The notes under the pieces were generated by a model. It ran no database searches and was not told the origin of the DNA. It worked only from the letters and a program-made list of their open reading frames with translations. A DNA stretch of 64,000 nt from Verrucomicrobiota bacterium. GTDB taxonomy: Bacteria; Verrucomicrobiota; Verrucomicrobiia; Opitutales; Opitutaceae. The position numbers and the translations under genes were made by a program. Below, piece after piece: positions 23,365 through 31,473 of the stretch (position 1 is its first letter; each line of letters begins with the position of its first letter). Location: NCBI GenBank assembly GCA_019136515.1, contig JAGVUB010000025.1, positions 1 to 64,000 of the forward strand. Reading direction: 5' to 3'.

Positions 23365-24909
23365 TCACAGGTCGAAGCCGCAGTACGAGAGGTTGAAGCT
23401 CTTGTTGTTGATCGGGAAATCGGAGATCGCCTGGTTGCGCAGGGCCAGCGCGAGGCCGGTCCAGTTGTGGAACGAGGGGTCGGTGATCTTGTAGCGGCGG
23501 AAACGCCCGGCGGCATCGGTCAGCGCCACGTGGCAGACCTCGCCGCGCCAGCCCTCGACGAGCGCCACGGCGAGCGAGTCCGGCGCCGCGGGAGCAAGCT
23601 CGTCGCGGATGCCCCCCTCGGGCGGCGTCGCGATCTGTTCGCGGAGGAACTGACCCGAGCGCTGAATCTCCAGCCAGCGGACACGGGCGCGGGCGAGCAC
23701 ATCGCCGCCCGACCACACGGCCACAGGCGCCTGCGCGAAACGGTGCCAGCCGGCGGGGTGATCGTAGCGCACGTCGCGCACGAGACCGCTCGCGCGCGCC
23801 GCCGGGCCGACCATGCCGATCGCCGCAGCCTGTTGCGGATAAACACAGCCGACGTTCTCGAAACGGGCGCGCACCGATGCCGCATCCCAGAGCCACGTCG
23901 CCGCCTGCTCGGCGTCGGCCAGGTGCGTTTCCAGCCGGGCGAGCATCGTCTTGGCGCGCTCGGGCTCCAGATCGTGGCGACAGCCGCCGGGGCGCACGAG
24001 ACCGCGACCGAAGCGGTTGCCGCAGAGCAGCGCGCTCAGGTTGAGGAAATCGCCGCGGATCTTGCCGCAGGCCGACGAGGTGGGCAGAAACGCCACGTCG
24101 CCCGCCAGCGCGCCGAGATCGCCGGTATGGCAGGCGAGGCGCTCCAGTTCGAGGGCGATGGCGCGCAACCATTGCGCCCGCAGCGGCGCCTCGGTGCCGG
24201 CCAACGACTCCAGGACCGTGGCATACGCGGTGGCGTGCCCGATGGTGGTGTCGCCGGAGGCGGTCTCCATCTGCGCCATGGTCGCGCGGTGCGGTCCGCC
24301 GGCCAGCGCGCGTTCGATGCCGCGGTGCTGGTAGCCGAGCGCGATTTCGAGGTGGATCACCTCTTCGCCGGCGCACTGGAAACGGAAATGGCCGGGCTCG
24401 ATCACGCCGGCGTGCACGGGGCCGACAGCGACCTCGTGAATCTCGCCGCCATCGACGCGGAAGAACTCGCCATTCGCCGGCGCGTTGCCGGCGGTGCGGC
24501 GCACGGGCTTGAGCCAGGGATGGCCCTCGGGCTCGACTCCGAACTGCTCCCACACCTCGCGCTCGAAGAGATGCGCCTGGTGGTTGAGCAGCGTGAGCGC
24601 CGGATACTTCTCCTCGGAAAACGGCAGGCTCCGCCCGACGGCGAGCGTGTTCTCGGCGTCGAAGGCAACCACAGCGACGAGCCGGATCGCACCCTCCCCT
24701 TCGACTCCGCTCAGGGCAGGCCCTTCGGCGTGGCTCAGGGCAGGCCCTGCCGTCGGCTCGGCGACGCCGAACCACGAGCAGAGCCGACCGTTGCGCGTCA
24801 GCGCGTCGGCCACCACGCGCACGAGATCGGCCACCGGCCACTCGGGCACCTCGGCCCACGGGATGGAGGTGGCGTTGGCGATCGGAGCGAGGTTATCGGC
24901 GGCGTTCAT
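23365..24909 (-). CDS. hyfG: HyfG/HycE-like large subunit lacking NiFe ligands
   Basis: Fusion of NuoC-like (about residues 1-150) and NuoD-like (about 170-514) domains, 514 aa, part of the peripheral arm of the complex. Family landmarks are FEREVWEQFGVEPEGHPWL, HLEIALGYQHRGIERALAGG and SACGKIRGDFLNLSA. In true [NiFe] hydrogenases the first ligand motif is RxCGxC and the second DPCxxC. Here the aligned segments are METASGDTTIGHATAY (C to S and C to T) and DPSFHNW (C to S and C to N), so all four NiFe cysteines are missing. It should not make hydrogen and fits the energy-converting hydrogenase-related (Ehr) group. Residues of about 53-74, AGPALSHAEGPALSGVEGEG, come from a dispersed repeat inserted in frame. 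Start at 24909. Confidence 0.9.
   Translation of the reverse strand: MNAADNLAPIANATSIPWAEVPEWPVADLVRVVADALTRNGRLCSWFGVAEPTAGPALSHAEGPALSGVEGEGAIRLVAVVAFDAENTLAVGRSLPFSEEKYPALTLLNHQAHLFEREVWEQFGVEPEGHPWLKPVRRTAGNAPANGEFFRVDGGEIHEVAVGPVHAGVIEPGHFRFQCAGEEVIHLEIALGYQHRGIERALAGGPHRATMAQMETASGDTTIGHATAYATVLESLAGTEAPLRAQWLRAIALELERLACHTGDLGALAGDVAFLPTSSACGKIRGDFLNLSALLCGNRFGRGLVRPGGCRHDLEPERAKTMLARLETHLADAEQAATWLWDAASVRARFENVGCVYPQQAAAIGMVGPAARASGLVRDVRYDHPAGWHRFAQAPVAVWSGGDVLARARVRWLEIQRSGQFLREQIATPPEGGIRDELAPAAPDSLAVALVEGWRGEVCHVALTDAAGRFRRYKITDPSFHNWTGLALALRNQAISDFPINNKSFNLSYCGFDL
24698..24744. repeat. dispersed repeat inserted inside hyfG
   Basis: Two tandem 23-bp units, 24698-24720 and 24722-24744. 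Both begin CCTTCG and end GCTCAGGGCAGG. Translated in the hyfG frame they give the repeated peptide PALSxxEG. Such CTCAGGGCAGG elements are a known type of dispersed repeat that tolerates insertion in coding regions. Confidence 0.75.
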
Positions 24910-24925
24910 GCGTAGATCCTTTCGT

Positions 24926-24974
24926 GTAGCCGGGGGCGGTGACCCCGGCAGCCGGCCTCACCGCGGCCGGCTAC
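24926..24974. repeat. palindromic element between hyfF and hyfG
   Basis: Outer arms GTAGCCGG/CCGGCTAC enclose a GGGG..CCCC and a GCCGGCC..GGCCGGC hairpin. It occupies most of the 106-bp junction between hyfF and hyfG. Confidence 0.75.
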
Positions 24975-25015
24975 AACCGGAAGGTCCGCCCTTCCCGCTA
25001 CTATCTTCTTCGTCC

Positions 25016-26461
25016 TCATGGCGCGGGATAGAGTTGGGCGACAGCCTCGGTCCACGAGGTGCTGAGCACCTCGGGCAGCGCGAGGCCAAGCCAGAGCGAA
25101 AGGGCCATCAGGATCAGCGGCGGCACGATCACGCCGGCCGTCTCGGGGAAACGGTGACCCGTGAGCTTCGTCGCGACGCGCGGGCGGCCGTCGACGATGG
25201 CGAAGACCACGCGGGTGAGCCCGAAGAAGGCGAAGAGCAGGCAGCCGAGGAAGACCACACCGGCGATCGCACTGCCGCTCGGCGCGAAGCTCGCGCGCAC
25301 GATCCGCAGCTCGCTGAAGAACGGTCCGAACGGCGGCAGCGCCGTGACGGCGAACATGCCCGCGACGAAGATCGCCGCCGACACCGGCGTGAGCTTCGCC
25401 ATGCCGCCCACCTCGTCCATCGTGCGCGCCCCGGCGGCGCGGCGGATGTTGCCGGCGCTGAGGAAGAGCGCGCCCTTGGTGAGACTGTTGGCCCACACGT
25501 GGAAGAGCGCGGCCCACAGGCCCGGCGCGCCGAGCCCGGCCGCGAGGGCGAGAATGCCCATGTGCTCCACACTCGAGTAGGCGAGCATGCGCTTGAAGTC
25601 GCGCGTCCCGAGGAGGAACAGCGCCGCCACCACGAGCGAGAACAGGCCGATCGCGATCAGCGTGCGGTCGGCGATCGCGCCCTCCCCGGCCGCCGCCACC
25701 ACGGCACGGACACGCAGGATCGCGGTGAACGCCACAGTCGTCACACCGCCGGCCAGGATCGCACCGACGATGCCCGGGGCCTCGCCGTAGGCGTCGGGTT
25801 TCCAGGTGTGCATCGGCGCCAGTCCCATCTTGGTGCCGTAGCCGACGAGCAGCAGCACCCATGCGGTGAGCATCCAGGGTTTGGTGAGGCCCACGCCCTG
25901 CGCGAGCAGCGCGCCGAAGGTGAGATCGCCGGAGCCGCCGCCGTGCAGCGAGGCGTAGCCGAGCGCGAAGGAACCGAGCAACGACAGCGCAATGCCCGTG
26001 CCGCCGACGAGCAGGTACTTCCAGGTCGCCTCGAAAGCGCGGGGGGTGGCATTGAAATGCAGCAGCGGGATCGCGGCGAGCGTCACACCCTCGGTCGCGA
26101 TCCAGAGCAGGCCGAGGTGGCGCGCCATGTGGCCCGCGCTGAGCAGGCCGAGCACCGCGAGCATCAGGGAAACGAAGACGCGGTTCGGGCGCTCGGCGCG
26201 CACGCGGAGGTACGAGACGCCGTACGCCGCGCAGAGCACGAACAGCAACGAAACCGTCGGCAGCACGGCCCGGGCGAGCGGATCGAACCCGAACCACGAG
26301 CCCAGCGGCTGCGCGGGCGGCGCCACGAGCAGCCACAGCGAGAGCACCGCATGCGCCGCGCCGAAGACGGGCATGAGCCACGGCCGGGTGCGGTTGCCGC
26401 GCCAGACCGCCGCCAGCGCCGCGCCGGCAAGAGGCAGGAGGACGAGAAGAAGTTCTTTCAT
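25016..26461 (-). CDS. hyfF: HyfF-type antiporter-like membrane subunit
   Basis: Integral membrane subunit of 481 aa homologous to MrpD/NuoL-N antiporter proteins, expected to carry protons or sodium across the membrane. Family features include LGLLWIATEGVTLAAIPLLHF near residues 110-130, KYLLVGGTGIALSLLG, GYGTKMGLAPMHTWKPDAYGEAPG with the conserved lysines and histidine, and KRMLAYSSVEHMG. Many hydrophobic segments run through its whole length. I chose the ATG at 26461 (MKELLLVLLPLAGAALAAV) because the upstream frame is formed by a repeat-rich junction. It sits between hyfE and hyfG in the minus-strand operon. It is one of three antiporter-like subunits here, with the two HyfB proteins. Confidence 0.9.
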   Translation of the reverse strand: MKELLLVLLPLAGAALAAVWRGNRTRPWLMPVFGAAHAVLSLWLLVAPPAQPLGSWFGFDPLARAVLPTVSLLFVLCAAYGVSYLRVRAERPNRVFVSLMLAVLGLLSAGHMARHLGLLWIATEGVTLAAIPLLHFNATPRAFEATWKYLLVGGTGIALSLLGSFALGYASLHGGGSGDLTFGALLAQGVGLTKPWMLTAWVLLLVGYGTKMGLAPMHTWKPDAYGEAPGIVGAILAGGVTTVAFTAILRVRAVVAAAGEGAIADRTLIAIGLFSLVVAALFLLGTRDFKRMLAYSSVEHMGILALAAGLGAPGLWAALFHVWANSLTKGALFLSAGNIRRAAGARTMDEVGGMAKLTPVSAAIFVAGMFAVTALPPFGPFFSELRIVRASFAPSGSAIAGVVFLGCLLFAFFGLTRVVFAIVDGRPRVATKLTGHRFPETAGVIVPPLILMALSLWLGLALPEVLSTSWTEAVAQLYPAP

Positions 26462-26480
26462 GTGCGCCAAGAAGGAGTGG

Positions 26481-26636
26481 TCACAGAGAGCACAGAGGAG
26501 CAGGAGGAGAACACAGAGGCGGATTGAGACCCCTCCGTCCAAGCTCAGGCACTCCATGCAGCATCCCATCCTGACTCGTTCGGCTTCCGAGCTCCGAGCC
26601 TCCGTGCTCTCCTCCCCCTCTGTGGCCTCTGTGGCC
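26481..26636. repeat. CACAGAG-type inverted element between hyfE and hyfF
   Basis: Left part 26481-26519 is built of CACAGAG/GGAG words (TCACAGAGAGCACAGAGGAG start). The right part 26599-26636 is its imperfect reverse complement (CCCTCTGTGGCCTCTGTGG end). It fills the 198-bp junction of hyfE and hyfF. Confidence 0.7.
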
Positions 26637-26659
26637 GGTCGTGGATCTTGTCTTCGTTT

Positions 26660-27322
26660 TCATTCGCGGAGCACGGTGAGTTTGCGGGTGTCCAGCGAAT
26701 CGAACGCGCGCTGGATGTGGTCGACGATGATGCCGATGACGAAGACGCCCACAGTGAGGTCGAGGAGGATACCGGCCTCGACCAGCAGCGGCGTGGCATG
26801 GATGAGCAGCAGGCCGAAGAGGTAGATGCCGTTCTCCAGGATCAGGTAGCCGCAGACCTGCGAGATCGCCTTCGTGCGACCGATGAGGAGGACGAAGCCA
26901 GTCAGTACCGACGCCAGCGCGCCCGGCACGAGCAGCGAGCCGGCGTGTTCGGGCAGCAACGGCAGCGAGCGGGCCAACGCCATCGCGGCGATCGTGCCGC
27001 CGGCGCCAAGCAGGATCGAGGGCACATAGCCGATCAGCGGCTCCATGTCGCGGTCGATGTTGGCCGCGCGCATGGCGCGGTTGAGCAGCCGCGGGATGAC
27101 GATGCCCTTCACCGTGATCGTCGCCACCGCGACCAGCAGCACCGGCCAATGGCGCAGCATCGCCTCCCAGCCGAACAGGTGTTCGATGAGCAGCGGCATC
27201 ACGCCGAGCACCACGCCCTGCACCGACATCGCCCGGATGAGCGACGGGATGCGGCTGCTGCCCAGCGCCATGAGGTTCAGCCCCATCGTCAGGCCGATCA
27301 GGAGATTGAGGGTACCGTTCAT
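26660..27322 (-). CDS. hyfE: HyfE-like membrane subunit
   Basis: Small integral membrane subunit of 220 aa, related to HyfE and partly to NuoK. It has several hydrophobic helices (NLLIGLTMGLNLMALGSS; LGVMPLLIEHLFG; VLLVAVATITVKGIVIP) and the NuoK-like segment SQVCGYLILENGIYLFGLLL near residues 150-170 with the conserved glutamate. The C-terminus ends RAFDSLDTRKLTVLRE, a usual HyfE ending. It anchors the antiporter-like subunits to the HyfC core. I chose the ATG at 27322 because it gives a clean hydrophobic N-terminus; the longer frame comes from the CACGGAT repeat upstream. No Shine-Dalgarno is visible; the upstream sequence is CTCCTCCC. Confidence 0.88.
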   Translation of the reverse strand: MNGTLNLLIGLTMGLNLMALGSSRIPSLIRAMSVQGVVLGVMPLLIEHLFGWEAMLRHWPVLLVAVATITVKGIVIPRLLNRAMRAANIDRDMEPLIGYVPSILLGAGGTIAAMALARSLPLLPEHAGSLLVPGALASVLTGFVLLIGRTKAISQVCGYLILENGIYLFGLLLIHATPLLVEAGILLDLTVGVFVIGIIVDHIQRAFDSLDTRKLTVLRE

Positions 27323-27341
27323 GGGAGGAGAGATTGGGAGA

Positions 27342-27409
27342 CCACGGATTTCACGGATGAGCACGGATTGTCCGATCCGCCCATCCGTGACGATCCGTGT
27401 GATCCGTGG
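27342..27409. repeat. CACGGAT-type inverted element between hyfC and hyfE
   Basis: The left arm has three CACGGAT words (27342-27368) and the right arm three ATCCGTG words (27382-27409), making a long imperfect hairpin. The same family recurs at 30480-30546. Confidence 0.8.
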
Positions 27410-27431
27410 TTAACATTCAGGTCTTCGGTCC

Positions 27432-28343
27432 TCACGCCGCACCGCCTTTCCACGCCACGAGCAGCGCGAACAGGCACAGGAGAAACGCGAGCGTGAGCAG
27501 GAACGGCACCTGTTTGAACGCGAACCGCGCCAGCAGCGACTCCACCAGCCCCACACCGACCGTCGTCACCAACACGCCACCGACCAGGACACCGATGCCG
27601 GCGAGCGGCGCGAAGGCGCCGATCGGCAGCACCGCCTGCACGAGCAGCACCGAGAAGAGCAGCAGCTTCACCGAGGCCCCGTGCAGGATCGCCGCGAGCG
27701 GCGGCCCGCTGTGGTCGAGGATCATCGCCTCGTGGATCATGGTGAGCTCGAGGTGCGTGTTCGGATCGTCGAACGGCACGCGGCAGTTCTCCGCCAGCAG
27801 CACGGTGAACAAGCCCGCGGCCAGCAGCGTCGCGCCGGCCCCGGCCGAGGGCGCCAGGATCTCCGCCAGCGCCAGCCCGCGATTGTGCACGCACAGCGAG
27901 AGCACCGCCGCGAGGATCGCGGCCTCGGTCAGCACCGCGTAGCTCACCTCGCGCACCGAGCCCATGCCCTCGAAGGCCGAGCCCGTCTCCAGCGCCGCCC
28001 ACACCGTGCAGAACCGCGCGAGCGCGAGCAGATAGATCAGCAGCAGCACGTCGCCGCGGAACCCCAGCACCGAGCCCGCCGGCCCGAGCGGCAGCAGCAG
28101 CGCCGCGCCGACGATCGCCACCCACCCCACCGCCGGGCCAGCGAGGAAACCGGGCGAGGCGAGCGTGCTCAGCACCACGCCCTTCCGCCAGAGCCGCGCG
28201 AGGTCGTAGTAGAGCTGCAATACCGGCGGCCCGCGACGCCCGGCGACCCAGGCCTTCACCTTGTTGACGATGCCCGGCAGCAGGGGCGCGAGCAGCAGCC
28301 ACAGCGCGAGGCGGAGAATGCCGTAGAGAATCGTGATCAACAT
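27432..28343 (-). CDS. hyfC: HyfC/NuoH-like membrane subunit
   Basis: Membrane anchor of 303 aa that joins the peripheral arm to the antiporter-like subunits; homologous to NuoH. Motifs are GIVNKVKAWVAGRRGPPVLQ near residues 26-45, KGVVLSTLASPGFLAGP, ARFCTVWAALETGSAFEGMG near 107-126, and VPFDDPNTHLELTMIHEAMI near 190-210, which carries the conserved acidic cluster of the family. I chose the ATG at 28343 because it is preceded by a strong AAGGAGAT six bases upstream, one of the few clear ribosome binding sites in the window. It lies between hyfE and the first hyfB. A pair of GGTCC hairpins fills the junction upstream. Confidence 0.92.
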   Translation of the reverse strand: MLITILYGILRLALWLLLAPLLPGIVNKVKAWVAGRRGPPVLQLYYDLARLWRKGVVLSTLASPGFLAGPAVGWVAIVGAALLLPLGPAGSVLGFRGDVLLLIYLLALARFCTVWAALETGSAFEGMGSVREVSYAVLTEAAILAAVLSLCVHNRGLALAEILAPSAGAGATLLAAGLFTVLLAENCRVPFDDPNTHLELTMIHEAMILDHSGPPLAAILHGASVKLLLFSVLLVQAVLPIGAFAPLAGIGVLVGGVLVTTVGVGLVESLLARFAFKQVPFLLTLAFLLCLFALLVAWKGGAA

Positions 28344-28389
28344 GAGATCTCCTTCCTGAAAGCACTCCAGCGTCGGGAGCGCGCTTGCG

Positions 28390-28478
28390 GGTAGGTCCAG
28401 TCTCTGACTGGACCATTCTCGTGGGCCCCACCGCGGGTGACGCACACGCCCCGGGTCCGGTCGCAGACCGGACCTACC
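28390..28478. repeat. double GGTCC hairpin element between hyfB1 and hyfC
   Basis: Hairpin 1 is GGTCCAGTC/GACTGGACC with loop TCT (28394-28414); hairpin 2 is GGTCCGGTC/GACCGGACC with loop GCA (28454-28474). Outer words GGTAGGTCC and GGACCTACC are also complementary. A related GGTCCGG/CCGGACC pair is seen at 34231-34253. Confidence 0.8.
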
Positions 28479-28494
28479 GCGGACCGTCCGTATT

Positions 28495-30453
28495 TCATCG
28501 CGCACCTCCCGTCAGCACGAGCGCCGAGAGCGCGGCCAACCCCGCCACCAGATAAAGGATATAGGACTGCAACCGGCCGTGCTGCAGCCGCCGCACCGCC
28601 GTCGAGAGGCGCAGCACGCCCGCGCCCACCGGGCCGATCAGCTTCTCGAGCACCGTCTCCGGCACCCGCTCCACCCGCCGCGCGCCGGCCGGGAGCGGAC
28701 CGTGCGGCCTCTGCGCGGTGTTCTCGGTCCGGAACAGCCAGAAGAACCAGCCGGCGGCGATCCCGGAGAACGAACCCGCGGTGTACTGCATGCGCCCGGT
28801 CGGGGCCGCGTAGCCGCAGTCCCAGGTCAACCCGCGCCGCAGGCCGTTGGCGAGCGAACGGCGCAGGAGGAACAGCACCGCCGCCAGCACCAGCAGCGCC
28901 AGCACGACGTGCACGCCGCCGAGCGTCGCGAGTTGGACGGGCGCGGCGTCAGCCGCCGCCCAAGCGGGATTCCAGGCACCCGCCACGCGGCCGACCACCG
29001 GCCAGAGCAACGCCGGTGCGAGACCGATCGCCACGCATGCGGCGCCGAGCACGAGCATCGGGCCGATCATCCACGCGCCGCCCTCGTGCGCGTGCGCCAC
29101 GCGTTTCGTGCGCGGCGCGCCGCAGAAGGTGAGCGCGCCGGCCTTGGCGAAACTCGCCAGCGCGAGCGCGCCGGCCATGCCGAGCACGATCGCGACCGGC
29201 ATCGCCGCCCACGCCGCCGGGCTGTGCGCGATGCCCGCATCGAAGAGGCCGAGGTAGATCAGCCATTCGCTGACAAAACCGTTGAGGGGCGGCAGCCCGG
29301 AAACCGCGAGGGCGCCGAGCGCGAACAGCGACGCCGTCCAGGGCATCTTCGTCCAGAGGCCGCCGAGCCGGCTCATGTCGCGCGTACCCGTGGCATGGAG
29401 CACCGAGCCCGCGCCGAAGAACAGCAGGGCCTTGAAGAGCCCGTGGTTCCACACGTGCAGCAGCGCGCCGACCAGGGCGAGCCGCCCCCAGACCGCATCG
29501 CCGTGCGCCGCGCCGAGCAGCGCCGCGCCGAGACCGATCAGGATCACGCCGACGTTCTCCACCGAGCAGTAGGCCAGCAGGCGTTTGAGGTCGTTCTGCG
29601 CGAAGGCGAACGCGATGCCGAACAGCGCGCCCACCGCGCCGAGCGCGATGACGACCCAGCCGGCCTGCACCGGCGGCGGCAACCAACCGCTGAACCGCAC
29701 GATGCCGTACACGCCCATCTTGATCGCCACGCCCGAGAGGATCGCAGAGACGTGGCTCGGGGCGTTGGCGTGCGCGGACGGCAACCACACGTGCAGCGGG
29801 AAGACGCCGGCCTTCACGCCGAAGCCCGCCAGCGCCAGCCAGAACAGCGGCGTCAGCATCGCGCACTCGCGCAGTTGCGGACCGAGCTCCCAACTGCCCG
29901 TGCGGGAAGCCAGCAACGAGAAGAAGGCAAAGAGGCAGAGCGTGCCCGCATGCGACGCGGCGAGATAGAGCCAACCGGCCGCGCGCACCTTCCGCCCGCG
30001 ATTTTCCAGCGTGATCAGCATGTAGCCACAAAGGGTGAAGAGCTCCCACGCGATGAGGAAGTGCAGGCCGTTGGCCTCGAGGAGCACCAACCCCATCATC
30101 AGCACGAGGCCGCTCCACCAGAGCCGCCCGCGCCCGGACGACTTCGGATAGTGGTGATCGCTCCAATAATCGCGCGAGTAGGCCGCGCCGGCGCCGCCCA
30201 CGACCGACAACAGCGCGAGAAAGAGCGCACTGATCGCGTCGAGCCGCAGATGCGGCAACTCGCCGCCGAGCCGGAAGGCGCCGCTCCATTCCCAGGTCGG
30301 TTCGAAACCGAGCAGAATCGTCAACGCCGCCGCGAGCGACGCCGTCGTGGCGACGAGCGTGGCGCCGAGCCAGAACCGCGGACGGCGCGGCCCCAGAACC
30401 ATGCCGGCCAGCAGCCCCAGCGCGGCAACCGAGAGCAACGGACCGACGATCAC
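28495..30453 (-). CDS. hyfB: HyfB-type antiporter-like subunit, copy 1
   Basis: Integral membrane subunit of 652 aa, MrpA/NuoL-related, expected to translocate ions. It has FLIAWELFTLCGYMLITLEN, GVKAGVFPLHVWLPSAHANA with the conserved lysine and histidine, KRLLAYCSVENVGVILIGLG, and LHVWNHGLFKALLFFGAGS. The C-terminal part has the HyfB signature TWDCGYAAPTGRMQYTAGSF. I chose the GTG at 30453 because AGAAGGAGG stands 7 nt before it, while the longer frame starts inside a CACGGAT repeat. Copy 2 at 32071 is closely related but separated from it by a PTS gene and an ORF6N gene. Together they give the complex an extra antiporter-like subunit, unless one is a replacement. Confidence 0.9.
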   Translation of the reverse strand: MIVGPLLSVAALGLLAGMVLGPRRPRFWLGATLVATTASLAAALTILLGFEPTWEWSGAFRLGGELPHLRLDAISALFLALLSVVGGAGAAYSRDYWSDHHYPKSSGRGRLWWSGLVLMMGLVLLEANGLHFLIAWELFTLCGYMLITLENRGRKVRAAGWLYLAASHAGTLCLFAFFSLLASRTGSWELGPQLRECAMLTPLFWLALAGFGVKAGVFPLHVWLPSAHANAPSHVSAILSGVAIKMGVYGIVRFSGWLPPPVQAGWVVIALGAVGALFGIAFAFAQNDLKRLLAYCSVENVGVILIGLGAALLGAAHGDAVWGRLALVGALLHVWNHGLFKALLFFGAGSVLHATGTRDMSRLGGLWTKMPWTASLFALGALAVSGLPPLNGFVSEWLIYLGLFDAGIAHSPAAWAAMPVAIVLGMAGALALASFAKAGALTFCGAPRTKRVAHAHEGGAWMIGPMLVLGAACVAIGLAPALLWPVVGRVAGAWNPAWAAADAAPVQLATLGGVHVVLALLVLAAVLFLLRRSLANGLRRGLTWDCGYAAPTGRMQYTAGSFSGIAAGWFFWLFRTENTAQRPHGPLPAGARRVERVPETVLEKLIGPVGAGVLRLSTAVRRLQHGRLQSYILYLVAGLAALSALVLTGGAR

Positions 30454-30479
30454 CGCGTAGCCTCCTTCTGGATCAAGGA

Positions 30480-30546
30480 CCACGGATGACACGGATTCTC
30501 ACGGATCCGGAATTCCGACATCCGTGCCCATCCGTGGAATCCGTGG
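30480..30546. repeat. CACGGAT-type inverted element upstream of hyfB1
   Basis: Left words CCACGGAT, CACGGAT and CACGGAT (30480-30506) face ATCCGTG words ending in CCGTGG (30519-30546). Same family as 27342-27409, so two junctions in one operon carry it. Confidence 0.8.
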
Positions 30547-30586
30547 TTACTCCGGTTTCCTGTCTGTGGACTCCTGCGCATCGCCT

Positions 30587-31294
30587 TCACGATTTGCGCA
30601 CGTCTCCGCCCGGCGAGCCCGCCGCGGCCTCGGCCGCGGCAATGGCTTTGAAAACCTCCTCGTCCGGCGCGCCCTGAAGCACCAGTTCGCGCAATACGCC
30701 GCGGCTAAGCAGGCGGCTGAGGCGGCCGAGGAGATCGAGGTGCGCCCGCGGCGAGGGCGCGATGAAGAAGAGGAGGCGCGTCACCGGCACGTCGTCCGGC
30801 GGCGGTTCGGGCAGCGGCAAAGGCTCCCGCAGCATCAGCAGCGCGACCGTGCCGGAATCGCGACCGAGCGCGATGCGCGTCGCGGGGTGCGGCAGCGCGA
30901 ATCCGCCACCGACCGGCGCGATCACCACACCGCCGGGAGCGCGGAGCCGTTGCGCCACCAGATTCCGGATCGGTGGCGTCGCGCCCGGGAGCGCGGCCAC
31001 GACCTTCTCGAAGATCGCCTCCACTTCCGCCGCCGGCACGTCGCGCCAGATCTTCCCTGCATGCAGCAGCGCCGCCACGCCGCCACCGGCCGCCACGCTC
31101 GACGCCGTGGGCGCGAGGAAACCGGCCTGCGCCGTCAGTCCGTGCGAAGCGGCCCAGTTGGCCACCTGCGTGCGGTCGAACAGCATCCGGTCGCGGTCCG
31201 GCGTGAAGGGCAGCCCCTCGTCGCGGACCCAGCGTTCCACGACTTCTTCCGCGACGCCAAACGACTCGGCGATCTGGATAATGTTCAGGTACAT
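30587..31294 (-). CDS. PTS EIIA-like regulatory protein with N-terminal helix-turn-helix
   Basis: A 235-aa cytoplasmic protein. The first 60 residues (IIQIAESFGVAEEVVERWVR, GLPFTPDRDRMLFDRTQVAN) resemble an excisionase/MerR-like DNA-binding domain. From about residue 85 to the end it is a PTS EIIA type 2 (EIIA-Ntr-like) domain, with the phosphorylatable histidine in GGFALPHPATRIAL and VALLMLREPLPLP after it. No PTS sugar permease is adjacent; it sits in the hyf-like operon between the two hyfB genes. EIIA-Ntr proteins are known to control ion transporters by binding, so control of the complex or of its expression is plausible. I chose the ATG at 31294 (MYLNIIQIAESFGV); the longer frame has no homology. 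Confidence 0.85.
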   Translation of the reverse strand: MYLNIIQIAESFGVAEEVVERWVRDEGLPFTPDRDRMLFDRTQVANWAASHGLTAQAGFLAPTASSVAAGGGVAALLHAGKIWRDVPAAEVEAIFEKVVAALPGATPPIRNLVAQRLRAPGGVVIAPVGGGFALPHPATRIALGRDSGTVALLMLREPLPLPEPPPDDVPVTRLLFFIAPSPRAHLDLLGRLSRLLSRGVLRELVLQGAPDEEVFKAIAAAEAAAGSPGGDVRKS

Positions 31295-31473
31295 GGTTGG
31301 TGACGGGCGTGGGGTGGTCGGGCGCGCCGAGTTTAGGGGGACGGCGCGGAGAATGTCAGGCCCGAATCGACGCCTATTCGGCACCGCCCCGCGGTCCTTG
31401 CCTTCCGTAGTTGAATTTGCTTGTCTGCCCGCGGTCGTCGCCCCCCTTCCGCACTCCCCGTCGGTTCTCTCCC

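Noticed and set aside
24485-26527. Plus-strand 680-residue gene opposite hyfF and hyfG
   Set aside because: Low-complexity charged sequence opposite conserved subunits; it crosses a palindromic junction.
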